From Manduca sexta (lineage: Eukaryota; Arthropoda; Insecta; Lepidoptera; Sphingidae): DNA of 64,000 bases. The notes under the pieces were generated by a model that saw only the letters and a program-made list of their open reading frames with translations, did not search any database and was not told the DNA's origin. Location of the stretch: NCBI RefSeq assembly GCF_014839805.1, contig NC_051134.1, positions 10,137,170-10,201,169 of the forward strand, read 5' to 3'. The position numbers and the translations under genes are program-made. Shown here in pieces: positions 24,595 to 37,048 of the stretch. How positions within the stretch are numbered: position 1 is the stretch's first letter; each line of letters starts with the position of its first letter.

Positions 24595-24720
24595 ATGGAA
24601 ATGCGTCACTTGGCTGCTCAGGCGCTTTATGCGGCCCATGAATGCGAACATCGGACTCGACGATCAGTAATATTTCAATTGACACGTTTGCAATCCTATG
24701 TCGCTCTTATAAATACTTGA
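24595..24720 (+). other. GC-richer island with 41-residue open frame
   Basis: Begins MEMRHLAAQALYAAHECEHR and ends TGA. Composition is distinctly richer in GC than the surroundings. No known protein is recognised and no splice signals were noted. Listed because it is one of very few such islands; may be conserved noncoding. Confidence 0.2.
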
Positions 24721-24845
24721 TTTTAGTTTGCATTTAGATCTGAAACGACGCGACGCATTGTGTCGGTTATGCTTCCATGTCGTATTTTATTAAGGATTCT
24801 ATTGGCATGTTTATATTTGGGTTTATTATTCAAGGCTTTTGGCTT

Positions 24846-25058
24846 GCCTCATTGGCGTATCTAGTTGTATTGCATCGCTCTGAGGTCCTAGGTTCATAAC
24901 CCGCTTCGGACAAAGTCGAATTTGTCCGATATGCCGATAGGGTCGGCTGCTATCACATCTTGGGACGGAACACACTAGGCAAAGAGTTAGCCCTGGTTAT
25001 TATCTTTGCCTGCTCCTTTGGAGATAAAGGCATAATATGTGTTTGTTTCTTTTATTTG
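24846..25058 (+). mobile_element. Family C SINE
   Basis: tRNA-like head with ATTGGCGTATCTAGTTGTAT (box A) and GAGGTCCTAGGTTCATAACC (box B), followed by CGATATGCCGATAGGGTCGG, ACATCTTGGGACGGAACACA and a 3' stretch TTTGCCTGCTCCTTTGGAGA. The most legible copy of this family in the window. Confidence 0.8.
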
Positions 25059-27030
25059 TGCTATTAATTGAAATGTTTTCCATAGCGTATCCTAAATGAT
25101 GTATGATGTAGATGTAAGTATGCAGAGATATAAATAAACTCACACGGAGCGGGAAGAATTAAGCAGGCCGAAATAATTGTGCCGTCCGTCCGAGAATGAT
25201 TAGTTTTTGCCTGTCGACATATTTTAGGGCTTCATTCATTCATCATAAGATGCAGTGGGACCGTTTTGCCGTACAGTTGATGAAAAATAAAACTAGCTGA
25301 TTTCAATTTATTTTCGCCATTCATTTCAGTATGTGAAAGAACGTAAATCTATCTCCATATGGGGAACAATTTGCATTAATACTTAAGTAGATTTTTCAAC
25401 CTGTTTATCGAATTTTAGACCGTATTGTCTTCTTCATATAACAAACCAAATAAGATCAAACTTAGATCCCACTCTTTTAAAGTTCTCTTTAATATGAAAC
25501 TGAGTAAAGTTTCGATCACAACTACTAACATGTTAGTCTAGAGTTAAAATCTTTCAAACTCCTCCGGGCTTAGTTGCTTACTTCGGAGTTAGTTTGACGG
25601 ATGCTGGCGTTTGACATACACTAGGATCGACGTATACACAATACAAGCTGCCAATATTTAATGTTAGTTGAGATATTGAAAAAGTATTAAGAAATTTGTT
25701 TAAATATTGTAGGTATATTCGACGTATTCGCCTTTATGTTCTTTTGTAGTAAAAAACTTGAATGAGTCAATGGATCAAAAATAATATGACGCGTATTCAA
25801 AAAATTAATGACCATTGCTCTTTATTTTAAGATCCATCAATTTATTAGATTTGAAAATCCTGCAAGCGAAAATTTGTTTCACCATGGTTATCCTCGATTT
25901 TGATTGTATTTGATTCCATTTTGTCTTATTTTACAATAATTTTATTTAACTTGCCATGTTTATATGTGTGGTTGTTCGAGTCAAATCTTACTAATGAATG
26001 TAACAAGTAATTATAATAAAGTAACTTGATCTAGGCAAAAGTAAGCCACAATCTATCTCTAAATAATATAAAACAATTGATACAATTTTAAGGTATTTTT
26101 TTCTTTTCATTACATTAAAATAAAAGCTTGCTTTAATACTGTTTTTACTTCCATCCTAAGCTATAAATAAAAACATTTAATTCAAATATCCTTCTCTCAC
26201 CTTTTGTGTAAACACTTTGATATCTAAATTACTTTATTTATAACCCTCTGGATGAGTTTACAGTATCGTTGGAACAAGGCAACGACATTTAGGAAGGGGC
26301 GAAAAAGTCAACAAATTGTAATTCCTATGATAATGAAGTAACAACAGTAGCGTGGCGTGTTCAGCACAATTCTCTTTACTGGCTCTTATCATGTGAGCGG
26401 GGAATAACTTTATTTGGGGCTCAAAGCATTTTGCCCTTACAGGCGATGTAGGCTGAATTTTGTGTAATTGTATTTTCTTTGGGTGATAAAAACTATCATG
26501 CGCTATTATTTCGTTGAAATTTTTAAGGAGGATTTGAAATTGGAAGCATTGAAATAATATATAGTCTAAATCGTTCAACTAACCGTAAGCACACAACTAA
26601 CAGAAGTACCAAATAGCACCATGGTTTATAAAATACTACATGTCACTGTAATGCGATGGTCAATGAGAAAAAAATAAATATTAACTGTCATAATACATAA
26701 TAATTCCATTGACTGACAGTCGTTTTCAATAATCGATTCCGTTTTCAATAATCGATTGTAATCTTAATTTTTAATCTGATTCCAGAATGAACCAATCAAA
26801 ATAACTCATTTCGAACTGTCAAAAAACTTTGTTCTGATTGGTCCATTTTAGAAATAGATTAATAAAAGCGTTTGGGATCTATTTAAAATGGCGGTTGATC
26901 TCTTCCAACCGAAAACCAATGCTTGTTCAATTACCTACTTGGCGACTAAAATAGACAAAGCTGTCCTTAATCTACGCTGGTATTCGCATATAATTTGATA
27001 TATGTACTCGTTTATATTTTTTAATATTGC
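25059..27030. other. Intergenic, largely unclassified
   Basis: A GC-richer patch at 25140-25265 has no open frame of note. The 106-codon minus-strand frame at 26258-26578 has no motif. Family H is listed separately. Confidence 0.4.
26725..26905. mobile_element. Family H repeat
   Basis: Direct doublet GTTTTCAATAATCGATT at 26723 and 26741, then TCTGATTCCAGAATGAACCA and, inverted, TTCTGATTGGTCCATTTTAG. The arms could fold on one another. No coding capacity. Confidence 0.45.
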
Positions 27031-27132
27031 TTTGAATGACGAGACAAGCTTGCCGTTCACCTGATAGTGTATTACCACCGTCCATAAGCAGTAGAAACAC
27101 CATCCAACACCTTGAATTACAATGTATTGTGT
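27031..27132 (-). mobile_element. Family D fragment (tail portion)
   Basis: Plus strand reads GACGAGACAAGCTTGCCGTT, CAGTAGAAACACCATCCAAC and ACCTTGAATTACAATGTATT. These correspond to the 3' third of the family. Confidence 0.7.
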
Positions 27133-28548
27133 ATAAACACACCATATTGTATTATTTATAATATATATACATACTACGTTACACTACTACTACACTACTT
27201 TGTAGAAAGCCGCTATAGTATTATAGTTTTAACCCATAAATTAAAATTGATGGCCGTCAACTTAAATCTAAAGTAACATTACTGGATTTATGAAAGAAAT
27301 AAATCCTCTTAGACATTAGATTAATGCGTCAATTTTTCATCATAAAAACCCTTTTGATATAGTTTATAATCTTGATGTACTCTAGGTCATACGCTATTAA
27401 AGTTTCGTCTAGTTCAGACTGAATAATCTTAGCAAAGGTTTACCTTTTTAATACATATTACCTATTATTATGATTCTCAATTACGGTCGTAAAAAATGCT
27501 TTCACGCTTTGTCTAATTTAATATTAGAGTTAGTTTGTAAATGAATAGTTTATTGAACGAACATCTTCAAATGCAATGCTTGGTAATGTTGGACGAGAAA
27601 TCTCATGCTGCCAAGTAATCAGTACTCCATACTGGAAAAAATAAAAGGCGACGGCCCGATATTCAGAGGTTAGAATTACTTTGAGAAAAATGCTTTGTTA
27701 CATAGTGTTAAGAAAAGTAACGCTTTAGTTGGATACTAATAGACTTTTGGATTAAAGATTTTGATCCAAATCCGATGTATTTTAGCCAAAAAAAAATTCC
27801 AATCATTTATATTTGAGACTAATTGTTGCTCGTGGCTCCGTCTGCGTAAAAAAGTTTTTCAGGGAATAAAAATCCAACCATCATTTAGGTGCCTTTTTTA
27901 AGTCTCCTTATCTACAAGCTACCAACAAAACCATACCTAAAATCATACTCCGTCTGCACTACACTGAACCTTCTATCGATTTTAATACGAAAAACATTTC
28001 CACCATAGAAAAGAAACCGAATAACATTACCAGCATTCAATGTACACCTGGAACGGTAAAACATCAATAAAACGAATTCAGAACATTTACAGCAAATACC
28101 CGCAAACAACGACGGAATAGATGATCGCAGACAATTCTAATCTAAATCCTTTCCAGAAGTAACATTACGTGACACGGTTGCCAATTGTTATTCTGTTTTA
28201 TAGTTTCTTCTCGGCGACTGTTAATGAAGCTCAGTGCCTTAAAACGTATGATTCGTAATGGAAGGAATATGATATGTTTTCTGGTAACGATTTGAATTTT
28301 ATTATATCTGAATGTGTCTGGATTGTCAATGATTATGTTTTGTTATTCTTTTTAAATTTGAAACGGTGAGGTAAATGTGTAGAGAGGTGCATAGTTGAGA
28401 ATTTCTTATAAAAATCAAAAACGTGATTATCTTCTATCCCAGAATGACAGTCAAACAACTATAACTAAAGAATGATTTTGACTAACAGTTGTACAGTGTT
28501 ATAATAATATGCTATTATGGTAATTCATAAGTCTGATATAACTAAATA
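27133..28548. other. AT-rich intergenic
   Basis: No gene. A reversed Helitron-like 3' end fragment (GCTCGTGGCTCCGTCTGCGT, AAAAAAGTTTTTCAGGG) lies at 27826-27880. The 65-codon minus-strand frame at 27912-28109 has no motif. Confidence 0.4.
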
Positions 28549-28738
28549 TATGTTTTTTTTTTATCAGGCGCGCCAAAGTGATCCCATTGCACCTGACGGT
28601 AATAGGGTGCAATAGAATGTCGACTGACGAAAGATGATAAACGTTCGATAGTTGACACAATTATGCCGGCCTGTTGGAACCGAGTATATACGGGCTGATC
28701 CCGGAACGGATATAAAATATATCCTACCACCAGCAAGA
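28549..28738 (-). mobile_element. Family A retroposon with internal deletion
   Basis: Long poly-T (reversed tail) at the left, hairpin half GTCGACTGACGAAAGATGAT, then CCGGCCTGTTGGAACCGAGT. After GATCCCGGAAC the sequence jumps directly to GGATATAAAATATATCC, so about 70 bp are missing. Confidence 0.75.
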
Positions 28739-31700
28739 CGACTGCTTTAGTTTTGTAATTTTCTATATAATTGTAATTGTAACCTTCAATAATCAAATAA
28801 TTATTAACTCAAATTATTCAAATTTTATGATATTCTAATCAAAGAAGCATAAACAAATCCTATCCAATAAAAGAATTCAGAAATACCTGAAAATAAATTC
28901 CTACACCGAACCCATAAAATTACGTCAACTTTTTCACGTTCTACCCTTTGTTCTCACCCCAGTTATGTCATTTTTCGCGATAAAATGAACGAGAAATGTC
29001 AATATTACTAACTTCCTTGCGCATTTGTATTCAGCTCGCAGTTTAGTAATTCGTTCGTAGATGAGCAACTTCGCCTTAAGTGCGGACACACTTCGCTTAC
29101 CACACGCTAAGTGACATAGATACGGATGTGTCTCAATAGAATTAAATTAACATGAGATGTGAAGATTAATTTAATGAATGTTTCTAAGAGGAAACGGGAT
29201 GTTGTGTATTGTCTTACTATTGTTATTAATGTAAAATGTTTGTAAGAAGTACTCAGGAACAAGTAAACGGATTTGTATGAAAATTGCCTACTGATACACC
29301 ATATTCTAGATTAACGCATAGGCTACTTTTCATTTTGGTAATTTTTTCCCATAGATATTTTTGTTTTATAGAGATGGCACTAGCGCCTTTTCGGTAGCAC
29401 TGTAAATGGCTTTAGGAACTTTTGTAGAGATAGCAGCTCTTCACGCGAGCGAAGCCAGGAAAAGCATTTAGTGATAAATAAATATCAGAAAAGGCAAGGC
29501 TAAAGTCTCTAATTGCAAAACAACATCCATTCATGATCTAAATAAATAAATATAATTATTTACCAGCTTTAGGAAGATGGTTATTAGCTAAGCGAGCAAC
29601 ATCACATGTCCTTTCACTCGGTTTCTTAAGGTCATTTTTGGCAAGACAATTCTTGTATCTATACGGCTGCGAGGCTGTGGCACGACCTTATGCAGCCAGT
29701 AGAACACGATTACTAAGTTGAATCCCATAGCGTTCATAAAGATTCCTTAGCTTTTTAACATTATCTCCGTGGACATTGTCCCAGTTTGAACCACCAGGGA
29801 ATCACGCTTTAACTGAATCGTCTTCCTAATTAATGTTCAGATGGAATTATCTGGAATATTGAGTGGGGTTATATTTGCTTAGGGTAATTGCATTTTTAAC
29901 TATCTTAATTGAAGTTGGTTTATATTTTATGCCGATAGATGAGCTGCATCAAGCACGCAGCATCTGTAGGTTATGAAATGGTTAGAACTTTCCTAATTTC
30001 GCTTATATTACCAAGTGTTCTCTATCTGTTTTAATTATTAATATATTAAAGTAAATATAACTCAGAATTGACGAAAAATTCGAATCATATTGAGATGTGA
30101 TGACATTTAAGTCAGTCGCAGCCATAGGGAGAAACACGAATCAGGCTACCGCTCGGTGCCTTTCGCTAGCAGAGGTATCGAACGGTGATTTGAAGGACCT
30201 TTTTCAGCTCTTACCTGCGAATCTATTAAAACCAGGGAATTTTGCTCAGCCGGAGGCCTCGCGTCAGTTATATTTTGCTCAGTACAAGGCCTTGAGTTGT
30301 GTTTTTTTTGCTTTCGCCTGGAACCTCGCGTGGGTTAAAACCGGCATTGCTTTTAGTATGTTTGGTTTGTCTAAAACTAAGTTTTCTTTTATAACATTAA
30401 CAGCTTTATCAAGAGATAAAAATATAGTCTCTGCAGTAAAAATTAACCTTACACATAATAATAATAAAACAGCATTTCCAATCTTATAGATTGCAGACCG
30501 ATTTTACGATGCCTTTTAATTTTTATGCTCCGAGCGTTTTTCTTTACTGTATTATTTATTCAGAATGCAGATTGGTTTGAGTGCTTTAAGCTCTCGCCCA
30601 CCTGCTATCGGGTGGCAGCGTAAGGCGATTAAAAAGAGGCATTTAAAAGGTATAAAGTAAATGCTGTATCAAGTATTACTTATTTATCTACTGAATTGTG
30701 TGTTGGCGTTAATACTTGGCTACGAATGAGTCTTTCATATTTATTTTGTAATAATAAAAATATTATGAGATTAAAAAACATCAGTGTAAATGGTTGAATG
30801 CAGACCTTTTCTATCTATAATGTAATTTTCATTGCAAAATAGAACTTCAGAACTTCAAATACGAATTTGTGTTACTATAATTTTTCTAAATAACAAATTT
30901 TAAAGTTCCATTATTTGCAAAAGGATCCTAATCAATAATAGTTTTTTATATCATGGTTAACCTATGGTGTTGAATAACGTTTTTGTCCGCTTCTTCCTTA
31001 ATGAAACACTCGTAAAAATAAACAAGCTAACCATTAACCAGCTCCGACATTAAACAGCAATATAACCAATAAATGTAATCACCTATAAAGTGGTTCGTGG
31101 GCGCGTGAAATTAATAAAACCCATTGTTACTGTGTTCAGTAGCTGCGACTTTTTCTGTCCGCGACAACCGTGGATTTATTGTGGGAGGGTGTGTTCGTGC
31201 CCTTATGGTATGTAGCTGGGAGCTTTTCCACAATATTTTAATATTATTTATTAGTATCCATTTTTATTTGACATTTATAGTAATAATAAGCATTTATTGC
31301 ACACAACACACACAAATAAAAACACATGTTAAAAAGGGACTGTAAAATATATCGAGGAACTGGAAACAGGAAGGAAATTATCTGACGTTGTATTTTTATC
31401 TTTGTTAGAAAATATATATATATATTGGTTGTCCTGATAGCGACAATCTGTAAATCCTGCTAAACCAAGTAAGTGTCGCCTTATGGGATCGGACAGGGTC
31501 TTACTAGTTTCGAATACGCCAGCATAGTTCTGTTACTTGTGAAGATCTTCACCGCTTCTCAGTCGATATTGTATCTAGACTCCGGTCTCACCAGCAAGTC
31601 ACATTTATTAAAAAAACATAAAAAATCTTTACAAAATATCAAAGACCCAACAAATATAGATATAAATTATCGTTGCAGTACTACTTAGGTCGTACTGCAA

Positions 31701-31803
31701 CATTAAGCTGAATTTGAGGTACCTTTGCTGGACTTAGTGTAATTTTTGATTAGCGTAGTATATTATATAAATGTATAATATAGTAATTTTTATTTATTAA
31801 TAA
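28739..31803. other. Gene-free tract with a GC-richer block at 30090-30640
   Basis: The 130-codon frame at 30097-30489 is the longest in the window. Its first 75 codons lie in a GC-richer segment, but the peptide resembles nothing I know and the rest becomes AT-driven. A second GC patch (GCCCACCTGCTATCGGGTGG) follows at 30597. A decayed Helitron-like end (CACGCGAGCGAAGCCAGG) sits at 29438. An ATT microsatellite follows the window's next Helitron border. Confidence 0.35.
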
Positions 31804-32465
31804 CTAGATGACCCGGTGAACTTCGTATCACCTACATACATTTATTATTATTATTATTCATCGTGGAACGCAATTTTGCCATACAATACGTATGTTATCA
31901 TTATCTGTCTCTCGCTAGTCGAGAGTACGGTTTGCACGTGAAGTAGCTCGTCGTACATTTGATTAACTTCGACTATCTAAGTCATCTTCTCCGTGGCATT
32001 TTGCGACAATAACGATAAATAAAGTTCTCACGCACTGACAAATTGATGATAGATTTTAATTATAGTCTTGCAATTTCTTTATTTATTTTCTATTTTTAAG
32101 AACCCACTGACACTTTTACACTTTATTTATTTCTGAAATGTTTTGTATTTGAATAAAATAAACCAAAGAAATCGGACCTCATATTACAACTATGAAACAG
32201 ACTTATTTCTGAATACATCTATATATATGTTACAGTTCTTTATTTCTAAAAAGACATGAAATGTTTGACAGGTAGGAACATTTTGTATTGAAAACTTATA
32301 TTGTCGTTTTTAGTATTTTCCGTTATTTATTATTTATGTTCGTCACCGTTTAATCCATCCCTGGACTTCCACAAATAATTCAAAACCAAAATTAGCCAAA
32401 TCGGTTCAGCCGTTCTCGAGTTTTAGCGAGACTAACGAACAGCAATTGATTTTTATATATATAGA
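31804..32465 (-). mobile_element. Non-autonomous Helitron, 662 bp
   Basis: On the minus strand it begins TCTATATATATAAAAATCAA and runs into CGAGAACGGCTGAACCGATT. It ends GTTCACCGGGTCATCTAG, followed by T. TC start, CTAG end, a short GC-rich stem before the end and insertion between A and T are Helitron hallmarks. An ATT microsatellite (31837-31858) lies near the 3' end. There is no Rep/helicase frame. Confidence 0.7.
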
Positions 32466-34089
32466 TATAGTAATTTTTCTATGTTCAATTTTGTTTGTTT
32501 AAAATAGTAACGCGTCTATTTAAATTGTGTCAGCAATAAATTTTCTTTCTATCTTCCTTTCATAAATTCTTGAAGAAAATACATGACACCTACTTACCAC
32601 AAAGTGTCCGCAGAAAGGATAATGTAGATAAGTTGACGTTCGCAATATGGGAGAGGCGCGTATAAGTAATGATGGCTGCAGACGTCGCGAAGGCTTTGTT
32701 TGAATTAATGTAACGTCGGAATTATGGCTCTGACCTTGAGGGTTTTCGCCATGATGAATATTTCAGCTCCGGGAATTATTCTGGAAGTTTCCAAGGTGGG
32801 AAAGGTATTACGCGTGCCATTCAAGTTTCAGTGGACCTTAGCTTTATGGATAACTTTGTACTTTGCTAGTTTTGGTTTACTTTTGTCTTGCATTTTTGTG
32901 GTCTTTGGATGTTTTACACGCTCAATTGACTGACCCATTATGCATACAATCTTAAAATCATTTCAACATCTAGGTTTTGCAAAAATTTATAATTATATCG
33001 GTCTCTTTTATATTTCACACTTTTCACAAGACATGAGATTGTTTATAGCACAAGGATTCTATTGAAGTGATTTTTTTTTATTTTGAAGCGACCGATTAAT
33101 AATTTAAGTGTGATAATAATTAAAAATATTTTAATATTTTTAAACTTAAGACAAAATAATTATAAAGTTGCTACACATTTAATGTAATAAAGACCTATTG
33201 CAAAAAGAATTTTCCAAATTGGTCCATAAATGAGCGAGTTTTGAGGTAACAAACATAAAAAAATAATGTATGCAATTTCCAAAAAAAAAACAAAAATTTA
33301 ATCTGTCTTTTATTGACCATACGATGTGTTTTTACACTTTATTTTGTTTACGGTTATCTGTAATAGATTTCTGCCTTAATTTTTTTTAATAAGGAACAGT
33401 CATAGATTCAAAATCAGTTATTAAGAACTTAAATTTACGTTCCTAGGTTTAATCTCTAAAACAGGCTTAAGAATACTCAAAGACTTCCACTGTTAATTTC
33501 GATCCCAAATTGAAATTGGATTGTCCAAAACAATATCGCAAATTAACAACACAAACAGCAGTTTAGCTGTAAAATCAATACAAATATAAACTAGGCAATT
33601 TACTGACAGCAATTTGATAAGACTGGCGCATTAATTGATAGTTGATTAGATTCAGGGATCGACGCGCCGGCGCGGTGCTTGCAAAATTGCATTTCGACCA
33701 GCAATATCCATTTGATGCTCCATTATGAGACGGTAACTTTATTAGGTTCAGCTTTTGAATTGAGATTATATTTTTTAATGGATTTTTGCCTTCTGTGGTT
33801 TTAAATGTGATAGATCTGAGGTGTCCAAATTATGTATTACTGAATTGTTTTCGCATTCCAGTGCCACATTTAATAAATAAAAATGGGGAGTTCATTACTT
33901 ATTCCTAGTACGACATCAGTGGTAAAGGATATGACTTTTTGGTGGTGTTATGTCATATGGCTAACGATCCAAATGAAGTTCACCGCTGAACATAGGTTCA
34001 CTTAAAGATTTCCTGACGGACTTGTCGAAAGCGGCCTACATTCAACAAGTAGTAAGTAATACTGCAAGTATCAAGTTTATATATTATAT
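32466..34089. other. Intergenic; possible conserved blocks
   Basis: GC-richer blocks at 32630-32850 and 33645-33725 (GGGATCGACGCGCCGGCGCG) stand out from very AT-rich DNA. A 69-codon frame at 32724-32933 has no motif. These blocks could be regulatory. Confidence 0.35.
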
Positions 34090-34236
34090 GAACCCTGTGT
34101 TATAAACTGTCCCACTTCTGCATGGGTTTTCTCTACTATTGAAAGGAATTAGGCCTTAATACACACGCTAATAACGCCTAGTGCAGATTGGCATACTTCA
34201 AATACCCTCAAAATTCTTATGGGGAACTTCTCATAA
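34090..34236 (-). mobile_element. Family B SINE, decayed 3' half
   Basis: The plus strand resembles the reversed tail: CTGTCCCACTTCTGC, TTAGGCCTTAATACACACGC, CCTAGTGCAGATTGG. More diverged than all other copies except the 17.6 kb fragment. Confidence 0.6.
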
Positions 34237-34814
34237 TATATTATTATACTAACAGCTAATATTGCCTTCCCAAAAGTAATATATGTATACGTTCTATGTT
34301 TATAGATTCAATATCTTAATATAGCTCACAGTAAGCAGTATAGTGTGATGAAGAGATTTGGTAATTAAAATGCGACCATCGTGTCACTATCAGGCGAGTG
34401 AAATGTCCGTTACAAAATTCCATTCTTAAAAAAATTACAATATAAATGTTAATTTAATGCAAAAGCCTATCTTAAATTAAATCACGCTCCATCTCACTAT
34501 AAAATTATCGCATTTAAAGCCTAAAACAGCGTAAATAGCTCTGAGTGTTACAAATGCACCCATTTAGCCAAATTAGAATTATGAATGAAATCTGCCGTGT
34601 TAATGTGAATACAGTCCAAAATAACGCATCTGTTGCAATGTGGAATCATTTTGGGTCACCATCTGGCAAAAGCAAAACGTATAGGTACTATAGAAATTAA
34701 TATACGCTGTACACAGCGGTCCAGTGAGCAAGTTGGATGTTTATACATCTGTTGTGTTTTATGATGTCCGAATACTGAATAGTAAAGTAAAATTGATGAT
34801 AATGTAAATCTGGT

Positions 34815-35034
34815 TGCTGTTGGTAGGATATATTTTATATCCGCCCGGGTAGCGACCGCTGTTCAGTGTTAAAACCTTTATAGATGCCCATGTAAGTGTG
34901 TCGCGTTCCGAGATGATTCTGTGTATATCCGGTTAAAACAGGCCGGCATTATTGTGTCGACTACCGAAGGGTAATCATCTTTCATCAGTCTACTGGTCCA
35001 ATTACAATCAAGTGCAGAGGGGTCATGTTGGCGA
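34815..35034 (+). mobile_element. Family A retroposon
   Basis: Sense orientation: starts TGCTGTTGGTAGGATATATT, then ATCCGCCCGGGTAGCGACCG, AACAGGCCGGCATTATTGTG and a diverged hairpin around GTCGACTACCGAAGGGTAAT. Lacks a clear polyA tail. Confidence 0.7.
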
Positions 35035-35984
35035 GCTTGCGTAAAGAAAATCTCTGGTTAGGTACGTCTGGCTTATTTCATAGTTCCAGGGTTCGACTTT
35101 TAGGGCAATGTTTTATATGTATCGGACAAGTGATAGTAAAAATTGATGTAAACGAGGGACTGGGGCAAAGACAGGTCCCTTCCTTAGTTTCTAAATTTTC
35201 TTCTTCTGAAAGAAAATTCAATATGTTACCATAAAGCTTGCTGTGATAGAATTCTATATTACATTGATAGAATTTAGTTATCATATAATAACTCCATTAT
35301 TAAAGCACCGGCCTATTTGACCATTCTTAGCGTTAATGGGCTCCGCGAAATTTGACCCATCGCCTTATAAGGAATCACACCTTCAAAATCCAAATAATTT
35401 AACTTAGTTAATTTTAGTTGGAAATTTAAAATACTTATTTAAATAAGTATGCCGAACATTTTCGCGAAATTATATTTCGTCAATTGGAGTTTTTACTTCA
35501 CCATTGACTGACTCTTACAAGGCTGTATTTTTTTTTCACGAAATAGGCCTGTACTGTGGTGGATATATTGTTTTATCTGTTCAAAATGCTTTTTCTTGCC
35601 AAAAACAACGTAACAGTTTATTTGTGTTTTATATGTACCATGTAATTTATTTTTATGTAGTTCCATCTATAATAATAAAAAAAACATGATGACGTCACAA
35701 ACACATATAATTTGGTCAATAAATGAGGATACGTTAAATACTTATTAACAAAATAAACATTGGGCTCCTGATCTAATGCAGTCATTAAGATATTTTACAA
35801 GCGAAAATTCTCTTTTTTATCATGGGCTATAACCGTAATATAAAACGAATTAGCGACCCTTGACATCAGGTGGCGGGTTAAAAGTAATGTTAAAAATTGT
35901 TTAAAAAACCCTTAAAATGGCTATTTTACGATTCTATATTCTGATCGGTATTTGATGTTATCAGAGGACGACACGTGTTTTTTT
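35035..35984. other. AT-rich intergenic
   Basis: Two 68-69-codon frames overlap on opposite strands at 35025-35284, which argues against either being real. Nothing else recognised. Confidence 0.4.
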
Positions 35985-36292
35985 TTATTGCTTTTTATTG
36001 ACGAGACATGCTTGCCGTTCGCCTGATGGTAAGCGATACGATCGCCCATAAACAGTAGAAATACCTTGAATTACAAAGTATTGTTTGGTATTCCAATGCG
36101 CTCGCCATCCTGAGACATGAGATATTAAGTTTCATTATGTCCAGTAGTTACACAGGCTACAATGTCCTTTAAACTGGAACACAACAGTGACTATACACTA
36201 TTGCTAGGCGGCAGAAATAGACATTGCGGTGGTACCTACCCAGGCGGCCTCTCACATATGAGAAACCTACCACCAGTATATCGCCATATTAT
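35985..36292 (-). mobile_element. Family D element, near complete
   Basis: The plus strand shows GACGAGACATGCTTGCCGTT, GCGATACGATCGCCCATAAA, ATTATGTCCAGTAGTTACAC, ATAGACATTGCGGTGGTACC and CCTACCACCAGTA. It is the reverse complement of the copy at 23816 in the same block order. Confidence 0.75.
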
Positions 36293-36494
36293 ATTTTTTC
36301 TATATAATCTAAATGTTAAACTTTTCAGGTACACGAAGCCAATATTTTGAGTCAACGATGCGTCATACAAAATGCAAGGCTATCCAATATTATCGGGTTA
36401 TTTAGTATTACTGAGAGATACTTAAATTTAATTAAAGTGGTAATTCCAGAGATTAATGAGTTAAAACTAAATGAACTTTAAATATATATTATTA

Positions 36495-36765
36495 CTAGCT
36501 TTTGCTTGCGGTTTCGCCCGCGTGAAAAAGTTTTTCTGAGATAAATATTTTCCGGGATAAAAAGTAGTCTATAGCATTCCGAAGTAATGTAGCTTCCTAT
36601 AAGATTATTTATTGGTAGAATCTGGTAATTAACAATTTTACTTATAAATGTTATTCAGTTTGTTATTCGTTATTAGTCTGTAAGCTTCCCTTAAAAAATA
36701 GACAAAAAGATTTTAAACTTAGTTTTGTAGTTCCCGAGATTAGCGCATTAGCGCACCTTTATATA
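36495..36765 (-). mobile_element. Helitron-like element, left of an opposed pair
   Basis: Its 3' end is at the left: reversed it reads hairpin GCGGGCGAAACCGC, then AAGCAAAAGCTAG. The outer end is therefore an inverted copy of the right end of the neighbour. Inside is AAAAAGTTTTTCTGAGATAA, common in this element type. The 5' end is not distinct from the neighbour's. Confidence 0.6.
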
Positions 36766-37048
36766 TCTATATATGTATAAAAGAATGTGGTGTTAGTTAC
36801 ACTATTTATAACTCAAGAACGGATGAACCGATTTGGCTGAAAATTGGTGGAGAGATAGCCTAGAACCAGGAGACGGACATAGGATACTTTTTATCGTGAC
36901 ATAAGACGTGATATAAGAAAGCAAAATTTGGTATGGAGATAGTATAAGACCCTGGGAAGGTTATAGGCTAATATCCCGGGAAAATATATAGTAGGACTTT
37001 TAACCCGGAAAACTCCATCACGCGGGCGAAGCCGCGAGCAAAAGCTAG
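36766..37048 (+). mobile_element. Helitron-like element, right of an opposed pair
   Basis: Begins TCTATATATGTATAAAAGAA, has AGAACGGATGAACCGATTTG early and AAATTTGGTATGGAGATAGT in the middle, and ends with hairpin CGCGGGCGAAGCCGCG and AGCAAAAGCTAG before T. It is 283 bp, with no coding frame. Confidence 0.75.

Noticed and set aside
30097..30489. 130-codon open frame, the longest in the window
   Set aside because: No recognised domain, no splice or promoter context, and lengths of 110-130 codons appear several times as expected by chance. Kept only as a GC-richer block.
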